In this document: positions 15,111-21,937 of the stretch, one piece after another
Position numbering within the stretch: position 1 is the first letter of the stretch
Layout: every line of letters starts with the position of its first letter
DNA from: Sulfurovum sp.
Lineage (GTDB): Bacteria > Campylobacterota > Campylobacteria > Campylobacterales > Sulfurovaceae
Length of the DNA stretch: 22,120 nucleotides
Assembly: GCA_015663065.1 (NCBI GenBank)
Contig: DQSX01000195.1
Coordinates: forward strand, 1 to 22,120
Reading direction: 5' to 3'
Made by a program: the position numbers and the translations under genes
Notes under the pieces: model-generated
What the model saw: the letters and a program-made list of their open reading frames with translations, nothing else
Databases searched by the model: none
What the model was told of the DNA's origin: nothing

Positions 15111-15833
15111 TCAAAACGTAAAGTGTTCACCCAGATAATACTTACGTACATTCTCATCATTGGCAATTTCATCAGAAGTGCCGCTTGCCAGCATTTCACC
15201 ACTTTTCATTACGTAGGCTCTGTCACAGATATCCAGTGTTTCACGTACATTATGATCGGTGATCAGTATACCCATGTCAAGATCAACCAACTGTTTAATG
15301 ATGTTTTGTATATCAATCACCGCGATCGGGTCAACACCGGCAAAAGGTTCATCAAGCAGAAGGAATTTGGGCTCACCCACCAAAGCTCTGGCTATCTCCA
15401 CCCTTCTTCTCTCTCCACCACTGAGACGAATACCCACACGGGAACGGATCGGTTCAATATTGAAGATCTCCAAGAGTTTCTCTATACGTGGCTCTACCGT
15501 CTCTTTTTTCAACTTAAGTGCTTCAGCAGCAAGAAGAAGGTTATCTTCCACTGTCAAATCTTTAAATATACTTGACTCTTGGGGCAAATACCCTATGCCC
15601 ATCTGTGCACGGGAACTTAAAGGCAGTGTTGTAATATTCTCACCATCGAGAAACACTTCTCCGTCTGTGGCATCGGTTAACCCGCATACCATGTAAAAAG
15701 AGGTAGTTTTCCCAGCACCGTTTGGTCCAAGCAATCCTACCACTTCTCCATTTTTCACATCAAGGGAGATGTCATGAACGATCTTGGTTTTCTTAATGGT
15801 TTTGGAAAGGTTTTTGGCTTCAAGTATATGCAT
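15111..15833 (-). CDS. lptB: LPS export ABC transporter ATPase
   Basis: A 240-residue cytoplasmic ATPase that powers extraction of lipopolysaccharide from the inner membrane with LptF/LptG/LptC. Walker A is 'GPNGAGKT' (36-43), the Q-loop 'YLPQESSIF' (82-90), the ABC signature 'LSGGERRRVEIARAL' (137-151), Walker B 'FLLLDEPFAGVDP' (157-169), and the H-loop His194 in 'LITDHNVRET'. 'ERRRVEIARAL' and 'YLPQE.SIF' are characteristic of LptB within the ABC superfamily. The ATG overlaps the tsaE stop (TAATG). No other lpt gene is in the window. Confidence 0.96.
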   Translation of the reverse strand: MHILEAKNLSKTIKKTKIVHDISLDVKNGEVVGLLGPNGAGKTTSFYMVCGLTDATDGEVFLDGENITTLPLSSRAQMGIGYLPQESSIFKDLTVEDNLLLAAEALKLKKETVEPRIEKLLEIFNIEPIRSRVGIRLSGGERRRVEIARALVGEPKFLLLDEPFAGVDPIAVIDIQNIIKQLVDLDMGILITDHNVRETLDICDRAYVMKSGEMLASGTSDEIANDENVRKYYLGEHFTF

Positions 15834-16246
15834 TAACTGGTTATCCTGTATGTTCGACTGTTTTCATTTGCTTCTATCTCAATAAGTATCACATTATAGC
15901 CAACACCTTCTAAAAATGTTTTAAGTGCATCAGAACCCCACTCAACCATATGCCAGCCGGACTTTTCAAACTCTTCAAAGAGTCCCAGCTGCATAAACTC
16001 CTCATGCTCCAGACGATAGAGATCATAATGGTAAAGGTCATTGGCATAACATTGTTGTAAAGAGAAGGTAGGAGAAGTCACCTCTGCTTCAATGCCTCTG
16101 GCTTTGGCAATAGCCTGGGTCAGAGTGGTTTTCCCTGCTGCGAGATCACCGCGTAGAAATACTATGACATTTTCGGGTAAGGTATCATTTATGTATGTGA
16201 CAACATTGTTTAGTTCCAATAGTGAAGCTTCAATTTCTTTAACCAT
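15833..16246 (-). CDS. tsaE: tRNA threonylcarbamoyladenosine biosynthesis ATPase TsaE
   Basis: A protein of 137 residues from the ATG at 16246, chosen because GGGAT precedes it and because upstream sequence is a palindromic repeat. TsaE is the ATPase that works with TsaB and TsaD to make t6A37 in ANN-decoding tRNAs. Walker A is 'GDLAAGKTT' (33-41); 'SPTFSL' (58-63), 'HYDLYRL' (73-79) and 'VEWG' (101-104) are family motifs. The stop is coupled to lptB; a tsaE-lptB pair is also known to me from Campylobacter. Confidence 0.95.
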   Translation of the reverse strand: MVKEIEASLLELNNVVTYINDTLPENVIVFLRGDLAAGKTTLTQAIAKARGIEAEVTSPTFSLQQCYANDLYHYDLYRLEHEEFMQLGLFEEFEKSGWHMVEWGSDALKTFLEGVGYNVILIEIEANENSRTYRITS

Positions 16247-16255
16247 ATCTATCCC

Positions 16256-16339
16256 GTAGAGTGGGCAATTGCCCACCATGTAATTAAACTTATAAAATAA
16301 AAAGTTTAAATATATAAGGTGCACAATTGCACACCCTAC
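16256..16339. repeat. REP/BIME-like inverted pair, GTAG family, copy 1
   Basis: Unit 1 has head GTAG at 16256-16259 and the 18-base palindrome AGTGGGCAATTGCCCACC at 16260-16277. Unit 2, inverted, has palindrome GGTGCACAATTGCACACC at 16318-16335 and head CTAC at 16336-16339. The spacer contains ATGTAATTAAA, also found (as its relative ATATAATTAAA, inverted) in the copy at 19309-19365, plus about 29 extra bases. It lies between trpD and tsaE, and the trpD stop TAG is the TAG of the unit 2 head. It could form stable hairpins in the trpD-tsaE transcript. Confidence 0.75.
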
Positions 16340-17313
16340 GCTAATTTATTGCTTATGTCTGCTATGACTTCTAAATGCTTCGCAGCTTTCCCGCTGTCAA
16401 TTCCCTCTTTCGCCATCTCTATCGCTTCTTCTATATCTCTTACATTTCCGTCTACGAAGAGTGCAAACGCAGCATTAAGTACAATAATATCTCTTTTTGC
16501 ACCCTGCTCTTTTCCTAAAAATATATCTCGAGTGATTTGTGCATTAACATGGGCATCTCCACCCTGTATGGTCTCTTTGGATGCCAGTGTAAAGCCCAAA
16601 GCTTCAGGATTGATCTCTCCTTCGGAGATACGATTGTCTTCTACGTAGGCAAAAGAACTGTTCCCCGATAGTGAAAGTTCATCCATACCGTCATGAGAAG
16701 AGACAACATAGGCTCTCTTTGTATCCAGTTCCAAAAGTGCTTCTGCCATACGTTTAATGTAGGCCGGGTCAAAAACACCCAGCATATATTTTTGCGCACC
16801 TGCAGGGTTGGTTAAAGGACCCAAAAGGTTAAAGATCGTTCTGTGCTCTATGGACTTTCGTACAGGCATGATGTGTTTCATCGCCGGGTGATGATCGGTA
16901 GCAGGGAAAAAACAGAATCCTGTCTCTTCAAGCATTTTGATTTTATTGTCAATAGTAAGATCAAGATTGATACCCAGTGCTTCAAGTACATCGGTTGAAC
17001 CGGAGTTTGAAGTGATGCTTCTGTTTCCATGTTTGGCAACCACACGTCCCAGTGATGCAAGCAGAAGAGAAACAGTTGTAGAGATGTTGAATGAACCGCT
17101 TTTGTCTCCACCTGTTCCAACAATATCTATGGCTTTGTCACGAAGTTCATCTGAAAGGTCAAGTTTAATGGAGTGCTCCCGCATCACAGAAGCTGCCGCA
17201 GCAATATCTGTGCCACTCTCTCCTTTTTCATAGAGGTCTATGAGAAACGTGCGTGCTTCATCTTGTGACATTTCATTGTTGAAAAGTTTTTCAAACCGTT
17301 CTTTCATAGACAT
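16336..17313 (-). CDS. trpD: Anthranilate phosphoribosyltransferase
   Basis: A 325-residue enzyme of tryptophan synthesis that joins anthranilate to phosphoribosyl pyrophosphate. The PRPP-binding loop 'VGTGGDKSGSFNIST' (65-79), 'KHGNRS' (94-99), 'SGSTDVLEALG' (104-114), and 'RTIFNLLGPLTNPA' are hallmarks. It stands apart from other trp genes and is not fused to trpG. The start overlaps the S4-protein stop (TAATG), so translation is coupled. The last codon runs into the head of a palindromic repeat: the stop TAG is part of GTAG. Confidence 0.97.
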   Translation of the reverse strand: MSMKERFEKLFNNEMSQDEARTFLIDLYEKGESGTDIAAAASVMREHSIKLDLSDELRDKAIDIVGTGGDKSGSFNISTTVSLLLASLGRVVAKHGNRSITSNSGSTDVLEALGINLDLTIDNKIKMLEETGFCFFPATDHHPAMKHIMPVRKSIEHRTIFNLLGPLTNPAGAQKYMLGVFDPAYIKRMAEALLELDTKRAYVVSSHDGMDELSLSGNSSFAYVEDNRISEGEINPEALGFTLASKETIQGGDAHVNAQITRDIFLGKEQGAKRDIIVLNAAFALFVDGNVRDIEEAIEMAKEGIDSGKAAKHLEVIADISNKLA

Positions 17314-17558
17314 TACATCTCCTTTACATACGCATCTTTTTGAGACTTTGGGATCGTTTTGGTCGTGGGTATCTGTAAGACTTCATAATGTTTTGCACCT
17401 TTCAGGTACTCTATCGTCACTTTATCACCGACTTTCACATCTTTTGAAGCTTTTGCTTTCATCTCATTGACAAGCACAACACCGGATTTCAGCATATCCG
17501 TAGCGATCGTACGACGTTTTACTACATTGACTGCACTTAACCATTTATCTACACGCAT
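17313..17558 (-). CDS. Small S4-domain RNA-binding protein (HslR/RqcP type)
   Basis: An 81-residue protein that is nearly all S4 domain: 'MRVDKWLSAVNVVKRRTIAT' then 'LKSGVVLVNEMKAKASKDVKVGD'. Proteins of this size and start (MRxDKWL) belong to the Hsp15/HslR and RqcP group, which bind stalled large ribosomal subunits carrying peptidyl-tRNA, or to other ribosome-associated S4 proteins. Which of them cannot be decided here. It is translationally coupled to trpD, which I regard as a transcript partnership and not a functional one. Confidence 0.88.
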   Translation of the reverse strand: MRVDKWLSAVNVVKRRTIATDMLKSGVVLVNEMKAKASKDVKVGDKVTIEYLKGAKHYEVLQIPTTKTIPKSQKDAYVKEM

Positions 17559-17573
17559 AATTTTCCTTTTTTA

Positions 17574-17620
17574 GGAAACGCGAAGTTCTTCGCGTCTATC
17601 TCGAACGAGTTCGAGATTCC
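17574..17620. repeat. REP/BIME-like inverted pair, GGAA family, copy 1
   Basis: Head GGAA at 17574-17577 is followed by the 18-base palindrome ACGCGAAGTTCTTCGCGT (17578-17595). Three bases later comes the palindrome TCTCGAACGAGTTCGAGA (17599-17616), with the inverted head TTCC at 17617-17620. Both palindromes are perfect 8-2-8 hairpins. The pair fills the space between the small hypothetical gene (ending at 17624) and the S4 gene (starting at 17558). It may act as a terminator-like or mRNA-stability element, but no long U tract follows. Confidence 0.75.
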
Positions 17621-17623
17621 AGA

Positions 17624-17860
17624 CTATTGTCTAAACATTTCCTCAGCAATTTTGGCTTCCATGACACCCTTCATGGTCAATCCTCCATTTGCAGAGATAT
17701 ACTGTTCCGCTTCAAGCTTTTTAAACACCTCTTTACACTCTTTCATCTCAAACATACCTGTCTCCACAAGTATCTTTTGCACATCTTGCATTGTCTCTTC
17801 AGGCTCTTTTTTCATTAAAGCCAAAAGACAGACACGTTCTACAATATTTTCATCATTCAT
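17624..17860 (-). CDS. Conserved-looking small hypothetical protein
   Basis: A 78-residue soluble, mostly helical protein rich in Glu, Met and Lys ('MNDENIVERVCLLALMKKEP', 'EVFKKLEAEQYISANGGLTMKGVMEAKIAEEM'). The pattern of helices followed by 'YISANGGLTMKG' is reminiscent of a small winged-helix-like fold, but I cannot assign a family. It starts four bases after the dapD stop region in the same direction and so is likely co-transcribed with dapD. Confidence 0.7.
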   Translation of the reverse strand: MNDENIVERVCLLALMKKEPEETMQDVQKILVETGMFEMKECKEVFKKLEAEQYISANGGLTMKGVMEAKIAEEMFRQ

Positions 17861-17863
17861 AAC

Positions 17864-19057
17864 TTAATGTAGATCCTCGTTCAGTTTTACTTCTCTGGTA
17901 GATCGTCTAACCACATACTCACCCGTCGTTGAGTCCTGTCTGAAGTGAAGCCCGTTCATTCCTTGCAACTCGTCAGCTCTGAATGTTGTTTTATACTCAA
18001 GAGCTGCACCCGGATTTGCTTCCATGATCTTAGCCAATTCATCTGCTTCTATCTGTACTTTTGTTCCTGCAAAGATCGCCACACCACCATCGATGATACA
18101 AGCATCTCCAAGAGGAATACCACAGGTAGAGTTCGCACCAAGCAGTGTATTTTCACCAATGCTAATAGGGTTTCCGTCTGTTCCTGAAAGGACACCCAAG
18201 ATACTCGCACCACCACCGACATCTGAACCTGCACCAACGATCGCTGATGAAGAGATACGTCCTTCAACCATTACCGGACCAAGTGTTCCCGCATTGAAGT
18301 TAATGTATGAAGCACCAGGCATTACTGTCGTCCCCGCAGCCAACTGTGCACCCATTCTTACTTTTGACGCTTCCAAAATTCTTGTATTGTCCGCAGGAAT
18401 AACATGCTGAAGGTATCTTGGGAATTTGTCAACAGAGTCTATGGTCGGGTAGGTTCCGTTCAGTTTCATTTCGATCTCATTGTCTCTAAGGTAGTCAAGT
18501 TCGTATGGTGTATTTCCTACCCATGCTACATTTGAAAGAATCCCGAAGGCACCGTTCAGGTTCACAGTTCTAAGTGCTGCTTTTCCTAAAGAGAGTGCAT
18601 AAAGCTTCAAGTATACTGCTTCTACAGACTGGGGATTTGCATCTTCAAACAAAAAGACGATTCTGAAGTTTTTACCTATGTCTTCCATCGCTGCAAGCGT
18701 TTTAATGACCTGTACATTTTTATGTGCCTCTCCCGTTGCCTCTGCAAGATAAGGTGAAAATGCCGCCATACAGTTCTGTATAAAGCTATCATTGATAGTT
18801 GTCACAAATTCAGACCCGGAACAGTCTACATCACAATTTGCTTCTTTCAATGCTTTCATAAACACAGCAGCAGAGCCAAAGTTCTCTTTCCAGTTGATCA
18901 GCCCAAAGTTCGCCTGAAGTACTTTTTCAGCATTCTTCTGCCCTCTGTCTACTCTTGCAATACCAAATGCCACAGGCTCTCTGTAACCCTCTTGTGAAGT
19001 AACTTCTGTTACCAATGCTTTAAATGCTTCTGTTGATGTCACTGTTTCAATTGCCAT
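17864..19057 (-). CDS. dapD: 2,3,4,5-tetrahydropyridine-2,6-dicarboxylate N-succinyltransferase
   Basis: A 397-residue enzyme of lysine and diaminopimelate synthesis that succinylates tetrahydrodipicolinate with succinyl-CoA. It is the long form known to me from Campylobacterota, larger than the ~274-residue enterobacterial enzyme. The central part is a left-handed beta-helix with hexapeptide repeats ('VRMGAQLAAGTTVMPGASYI', 'MVEGRISSSAIVGAGSDVGG', 'ISIGENTLLGANSTCGIPLG'). The N-terminal ~220 residues form an extra domain. The start has a good Shine-Dalgarno sequence (GCAGGAG, 8 bases before the ATG). The promoter is at 19100-19095. Confidence 0.95.
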   Translation of the reverse strand: MAIETVTSTEAFKALVTEVTSQEGYREPVAFGIARVDRGQKNAEKVLQANFGLINWKENFGSAAVFMKALKEANCDVDCSGSEFVTTINDSFIQNCMAAFSPYLAEATGEAHKNVQVIKTLAAMEDIGKNFRIVFLFEDANPQSVEAVYLKLYALSLGKAALRTVNLNGAFGILSNVAWVGNTPYELDYLRDNEIEMKLNGTYPTIDSVDKFPRYLQHVIPADNTRILEASKVRMGAQLAAGTTVMPGASYINFNAGTLGPVMVEGRISSSAIVGAGSDVGGGASILGVLSGTDGNPISIGENTLLGANSTCGIPLGDACIIDGGVAIFAGTKVQIEADELAKIMEANPGAALEYKTTFRADELQGMNGLHFRQDSTTGEYVVRRSTREVKLNEDLH

Positions 19058-19094
19058 TGAATACTCCTGCTTATTATAAAAAATATTTTAAAGG

Positions 19095-19100
19095 ATTATA
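19095..19100 (-). promoter_or_regulatory. Candidate -10 of the dapD promoter
   Basis: TATAAT on the minus strand within CTGTATAATCC, 38 bases before the dapD start. The same CTGTATAAT occurs at the atpB promoter. Confidence 0.55.
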
Positions 19101-19135
19101 CAGAATTTTATTTAAGATAGTGTAAAATCCCACCC

Positions 19136-19303
19136 ATGAAACATTTAAGAGGCTACACAAAACATTACTTCTCATTAGCGATCATCGCGATGTACTCAAC
19201 CCTGAACAAGTTGTGTACCATAGACAGTAATTACCAGTACCACAATTATGCCTTTAAAATAGAAGAGTATAAAACTTCACCTCCAACAACACCTTCAATT
19301 TAA
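19136..19303 (+). CDS. Possible small ORF, 55 residues, unknown
   Basis: An ORF from the ATG at 19136 to TAA at 19301-19303. It reads MKHLRGYTKHYFSLAIIAMY, then a Tyr- and Asn-rich stretch, and ends in 'YKTSPPTTPSI'. Codon use looks plausible, and a weakly hydrophobic segment at 12-22 is present. No Shine-Dalgarno sequence precedes it, and its 5' end lies over the upstream part of the dapD promoter. I recognise no family. It is followed directly by the GTAG-type repeat and then the TonB receptor gene. Together these three account for the stretch 19058-19396. Confidence 0.4.
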   Translation: MKHLRGYTKHYFSLAIIAMYSTLNKLCTIDSNYQYHNYAFKIEEYKTSPPTTPSI

Positions 19304-19308
19304 TTTTC

Positions 19309-19365
19309 GTAGGGTGCATTAAAATGCACCTTTAATTATATGTGGTGCAATAAATTGCACCCTGC
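19309..19365. repeat. REP/BIME-like inverted pair, GTAG family, copy 2
   Basis: Head GTAG (19309-19312) is followed by GGTGCATTAAAATGCACC (19313-19330). After a 13-base spacer comes GGTGCAATAAATTGCACC (19344-19361) and the inverted, slightly degenerate head CTGC (19362-19365; CTAC expected). Both palindromes are perfect 8-2-8. Compared with copy 1 (16256-16339) the whole element is in the opposite orientation and lacks about 29 bases of spacer. Confidence 0.78.
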
Positions 19366-19396
19366 ACATATTTACATACATTAATTTGGAATACAC

Positions 19397-21244
19397 ATGA
19401 CAATCAAACCACTCAGCCTCATTACGGCTACATTACTACTTACAACACACACATTTGCAGAACACGATATAGGAGAGATCACTGTGATCTCAGCGAACAA
19501 AACAAAACAGTCCATCTCTGAGACCACGTCAAACATGGAAGTGATCACCGCTGAGGACATTCAGGAGAAAGGTTACCAGAGTGTTGCACAGGTGATCGCT
19601 ACTGTCTCAGGTATCCAAGTTGCCCAATCGGGAGGTCTTGGACAGCCAAGCTCATTCTTTGTTCGGGGAATGGATTCAGGATCTGTGTTAGTACTCATCG
19701 ACGGGATGCGTTTGAACGACCCCAGTACTACAAACGGAACGGCTCTTCTGGACTCTCTGACCACAAGCAACATTGAACAGATAGAGATCATCAAAGGCGG
19801 GTCAAGTTCCATCTGGGGATCCAACGCTTCTGCAGGTGTCATTAACATCATTACAAAAGAGCCTAAAGAGGGGCTGCACGGTTCACTTGGTCTCTCTTAC
19901 GGCAGCTACAATACCCGTGGTGTAGATGCTGATCTTGCCTATAAAGATGAGAAATTTACTGCACAGGTATTGGGTTCTTACCTGAAAACAGACGGTTTCT
20001 CTGCACTCTCCCCAAGAGATGCTGAAGCAGACGGGTATGAAAACAAAAATGGAAACCTCAAACTGGGTTATGCTTTTGATGAGAACAACAAAATAAGACT
20101 CAGCTACAACCGATACAAAACAAATACCCAGTATGATGACTCTTTTTCCCTAGATCAGGCAAATGATGACTACTCTCATGCTACTTCAGATCAAAGCAAC
20201 TATGCTTTAGATTATGATTTTTCTTTAGATAACTATACTGCTCTGCTCCATGCGAGCAAAGGGGAATACGAAAGAGAATATTTCACAAGCGGTTTTTTTG
20301 GTGACGGTGTCAATGCCTACAAAGCCACACTTAAAGAGTATTCACTCATCAACAAATATGATTACACACTGGGAAAAGTGGTTTTAGGTTTGGAGTACAA
20401 AGATATTGACGGCTTTAACCAGTTCAACGATTACCCGGCAAGTGAAGCAGCCTATACGAACAAAGCCATTTATCTTTCAAACATTTACAAATTCAATGAA
20501 AGTACACTTTTTGAGACAAACCTTCGTTATGACAACTATGATGAATTTGAGAACAAGACCACCTATAAAATAGGTCTTAAACATGATCACGACTTCATCA
20601 AAGGCTTTGCTACCTCTGCAAACTATTACACTTCTTATAATGCACCAAGTTCTTTTCAGTTGGCAAACACTGCTTTTGGCACTTTCCTTAAACCAAGTTA
20701 CACTACAGGATTTGATATCACAGCAGGGTATAAAAAACTTTTTATTGTCACGTACTTCAATAACAAAGTAGAAGATTTTGTAGACTACGACAATGTCAAT
20801 TACGGATACTTTAATATTGACGGTAAATCCAAATTCTCAGGGCTTGAAGTGAGCAGTGCCTATTCACCGCTTACAAACCTGTTGTTGTCTGCAAACTATA
20901 CACACTTAATAGACTTTGAAAAAGAAGATGGCTCAGACCTTCCAAGACGTGCAAAAGACAGCCTTAATGCTTCTGTCACGTATTACACAGACAACCATAT
21001 GCATTTTGGTGTTGATGCACAATACATAGGTGACCGTATAGATACAGATGGCGGTTATCCTATCTCAGCAGATGTACCAACAGGAAACTACACTTTATGG
21101 AACCTCAATTTTGCTGCCGAAATAGCGGAAGACCTTGACTTGAACATCAATGCACGAAACATCTTCGATAAAGAGTACCAGTCTGTCTACGGTTATGCCA
21201 CAGAAGGTGCTTCACTCTATGCCAAACTAAAGTACAGCTTTTAG
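19397..21244 (+). CDS. TonB-dependent outer membrane receptor, BtuB/FepA-like
   Basis: A 615-residue receptor with a signal peptide (about 1-21), a TonB box-like 'GEITVISA' (26-33), a plug domain of roughly 120 residues ('SNMEVITAEDIQEKGYQSVA', 'FFVRGMDSGSVLVLIDGMRL', 'IEIIKGGSSSIWGSNASAGV'), and a 22-strand-type barrel ending in the aromatic 'YAKLKYSF'. The small size and plug sequence are most like BtuB (cobalamin) receptors and small siderophore/heme receptors. Substrate cannot be decided: no cobalamin riboswitch, Fur box or transporter gene is visible next to it. The Shine-Dalgarno sequence is weak (TTGGAA). The stop TAG overlaps the head of the following palindromic repeat. Confidence 0.93.
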   Translation: MTIKPLSLITATLLLTTHTFAEHDIGEITVISANKTKQSISETTSNMEVITAEDIQEKGYQSVAQVIATVSGIQVAQSGGLGQPSSFFVRGMDSGSVLVLIDGMRLNDPSTTNGTALLDSLTTSNIEQIEIIKGGSSSIWGSNASAGVINIITKEPKEGLHGSLGLSYGSYNTRGVDADLAYKDEKFTAQVLGSYLKTDGFSALSPRDAEADGYENKNGNLKLGYAFDENNKIRLSYNRYKTNTQYDDSFSLDQANDDYSHATSDQSNYALDYDFSLDNYTALLHASKGEYEREYFTSGFFGDGVNAYKATLKEYSLINKYDYTLGKVVLGLEYKDIDGFNQFNDYPASEAAYTNKAIYLSNIYKFNESTLFETNLRYDNYDEFENKTTYKIGLKHDHDFIKGFATSANYYTSYNAPSSFQLANTAFGTFLKPSYTTGFDITAGYKKLFIVTYFNNKVEDFVDYDNVNYGYFNIDGKSKFSGLEVSSAYSPLTNLLLSANYTHLIDFEKEDGSDLPRRAKDSLNASVTYYTDNHMHFGVDAQYIGDRIDTDGGYPISADVPTGNYTLWNLNFAAEIAEDLDLNINARNIFDKEYQSVYGYATEGASLYAKLKYSF

Positions 21245-21347
21245 GAACCCTAAACTCGTTTAGGGAAAAAACCTCATGGACTGCAAGCACTTTTCCTCAA
21301 ACAAGTTTGAGGTTCCTGATTCCTTCCTTGAACTTGTTTGAGGTTCC
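21244..21347. repeat. GGAA-family palindromic repeat cluster, three units
   Basis: Unit A: GGAA (21244-21247) then CCCTAAACTCGTTTAGGG (21248-21265). Unit B, inverted: CCTCAAACAAGTTTGAGG (21295-21312) then TTCC (21313-21316). Unit C, inverted: CCTTGAACTTGTTTGAGG (21326-21343) then TTCC (21344-21347); its stem has two positions that pair only as G-U in RNA. All units have the 4 + 18 layout of the copy at 17574-17620. The cluster separates the TonB receptor from the next gene. Confidence 0.78.
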
Positions 21348-21373
21348 ATAATATAAATAGGATACAATAATCT

Positions 21374-21937
21374 ATGCTGACAATAATCCCAGAATGGTTC
21401 ATCCGGTACAAGTTCTTCAACTCTCTTTTTTTAGGGCTGAGTGTCGGAGCCATTTTTACACTTTATGCACCGCTTGAACCCTCCATTTACTCTCTGGGAG
21501 GCGTATTTCTGGCACTTTCCATGCTGATCGTAGCAAGATTTTACAAACAGATACTCAATGCCCAATGGTTTTTCAGGATCTCTCTTTTTGTAGAAGTAGT
21601 GCTGCTGCTTGCCATTGTCTATTTTCTCTATCACGCTTACAACTATCAAACTGCCCTGCTGATGTACATTGGCTATCAGATCACTTTTGTTTTTGGCTCT
21701 TACCTCATCAGAGCAGAGACCCTGCTCCTTAAAACAGACAGGCTCTTGACGCAACTTGACACAGCAAAACAGTTGGGCTATCTTCTAGGAATGGGGGTCT
21801 CTTATCTCTTTTATAAAGTGGTGGAAAGTTATGGTATAAAAAGCAATCAGATACAGGTTTATGATCTGCACTTTTTACTTTTGGCTGTAGAAGTAATTGT
21901 GATTATTTTAATTATCAAGAGTTTCAAACGTCTTTAA
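21374..21937 (+). CDS. Polytopic membrane protein of unknown function
   Basis: A 187-residue inner membrane protein with about five to six hydrophobic segments (near 17-33, 38-55, 66-88, 91-110, 129-146 and 164-184). The loop between the fourth and fifth segments is basic and acidic ('SYLIRAETLLLKTDRLLTQL'). I do not recognise a family, and no conserved motif stands out. It is on the same strand as the TonB receptor but is separated from it by the repeat cluster. The 3' end overlaps the convergent L,D-transpeptidase gene by four bases. Confidence 0.75.
   Translation: MLTIIPEWFIRYKFFNSLFLGLSVGAIFTLYAPLEPSIYSLGGVFLALSMLIVARFYKQILNAQWFFRISLFVEVVLLLAIVYFLYHAYNYQTALLMYIGYQITFVFGSYLIRAETLLLKTDRLLTQLDTAKQLGYLLGMGVSYLFYKVVESYGIKSNQIQVYDLHFLLLAVEVIVIILIIKSFKRL

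Noticed and set aside
15110..15202. Longer start for the TIGR02757 protein
   Set aside because: It would overlap the end of lptB by over 90 bases in another frame; the GTG one base after the lptB stop gives a normal family length.
16261..16276. GTGGGCAATTGCCCAC as a repressor operator for tsaE
   Set aside because: The same layout recurs at 19309-19365 and fits the 4 + 18 repeat architecture, so a dispersed element explains it better.
19304..19396. Cobalamin riboswitch before the BtuB-like receptor
   Set aside because: The space before the receptor is filled by the GTAG-type hairpin pair and about 30 A/T-rich bases. No B12-box-like core and no room for the ~200-base aptamer were found.
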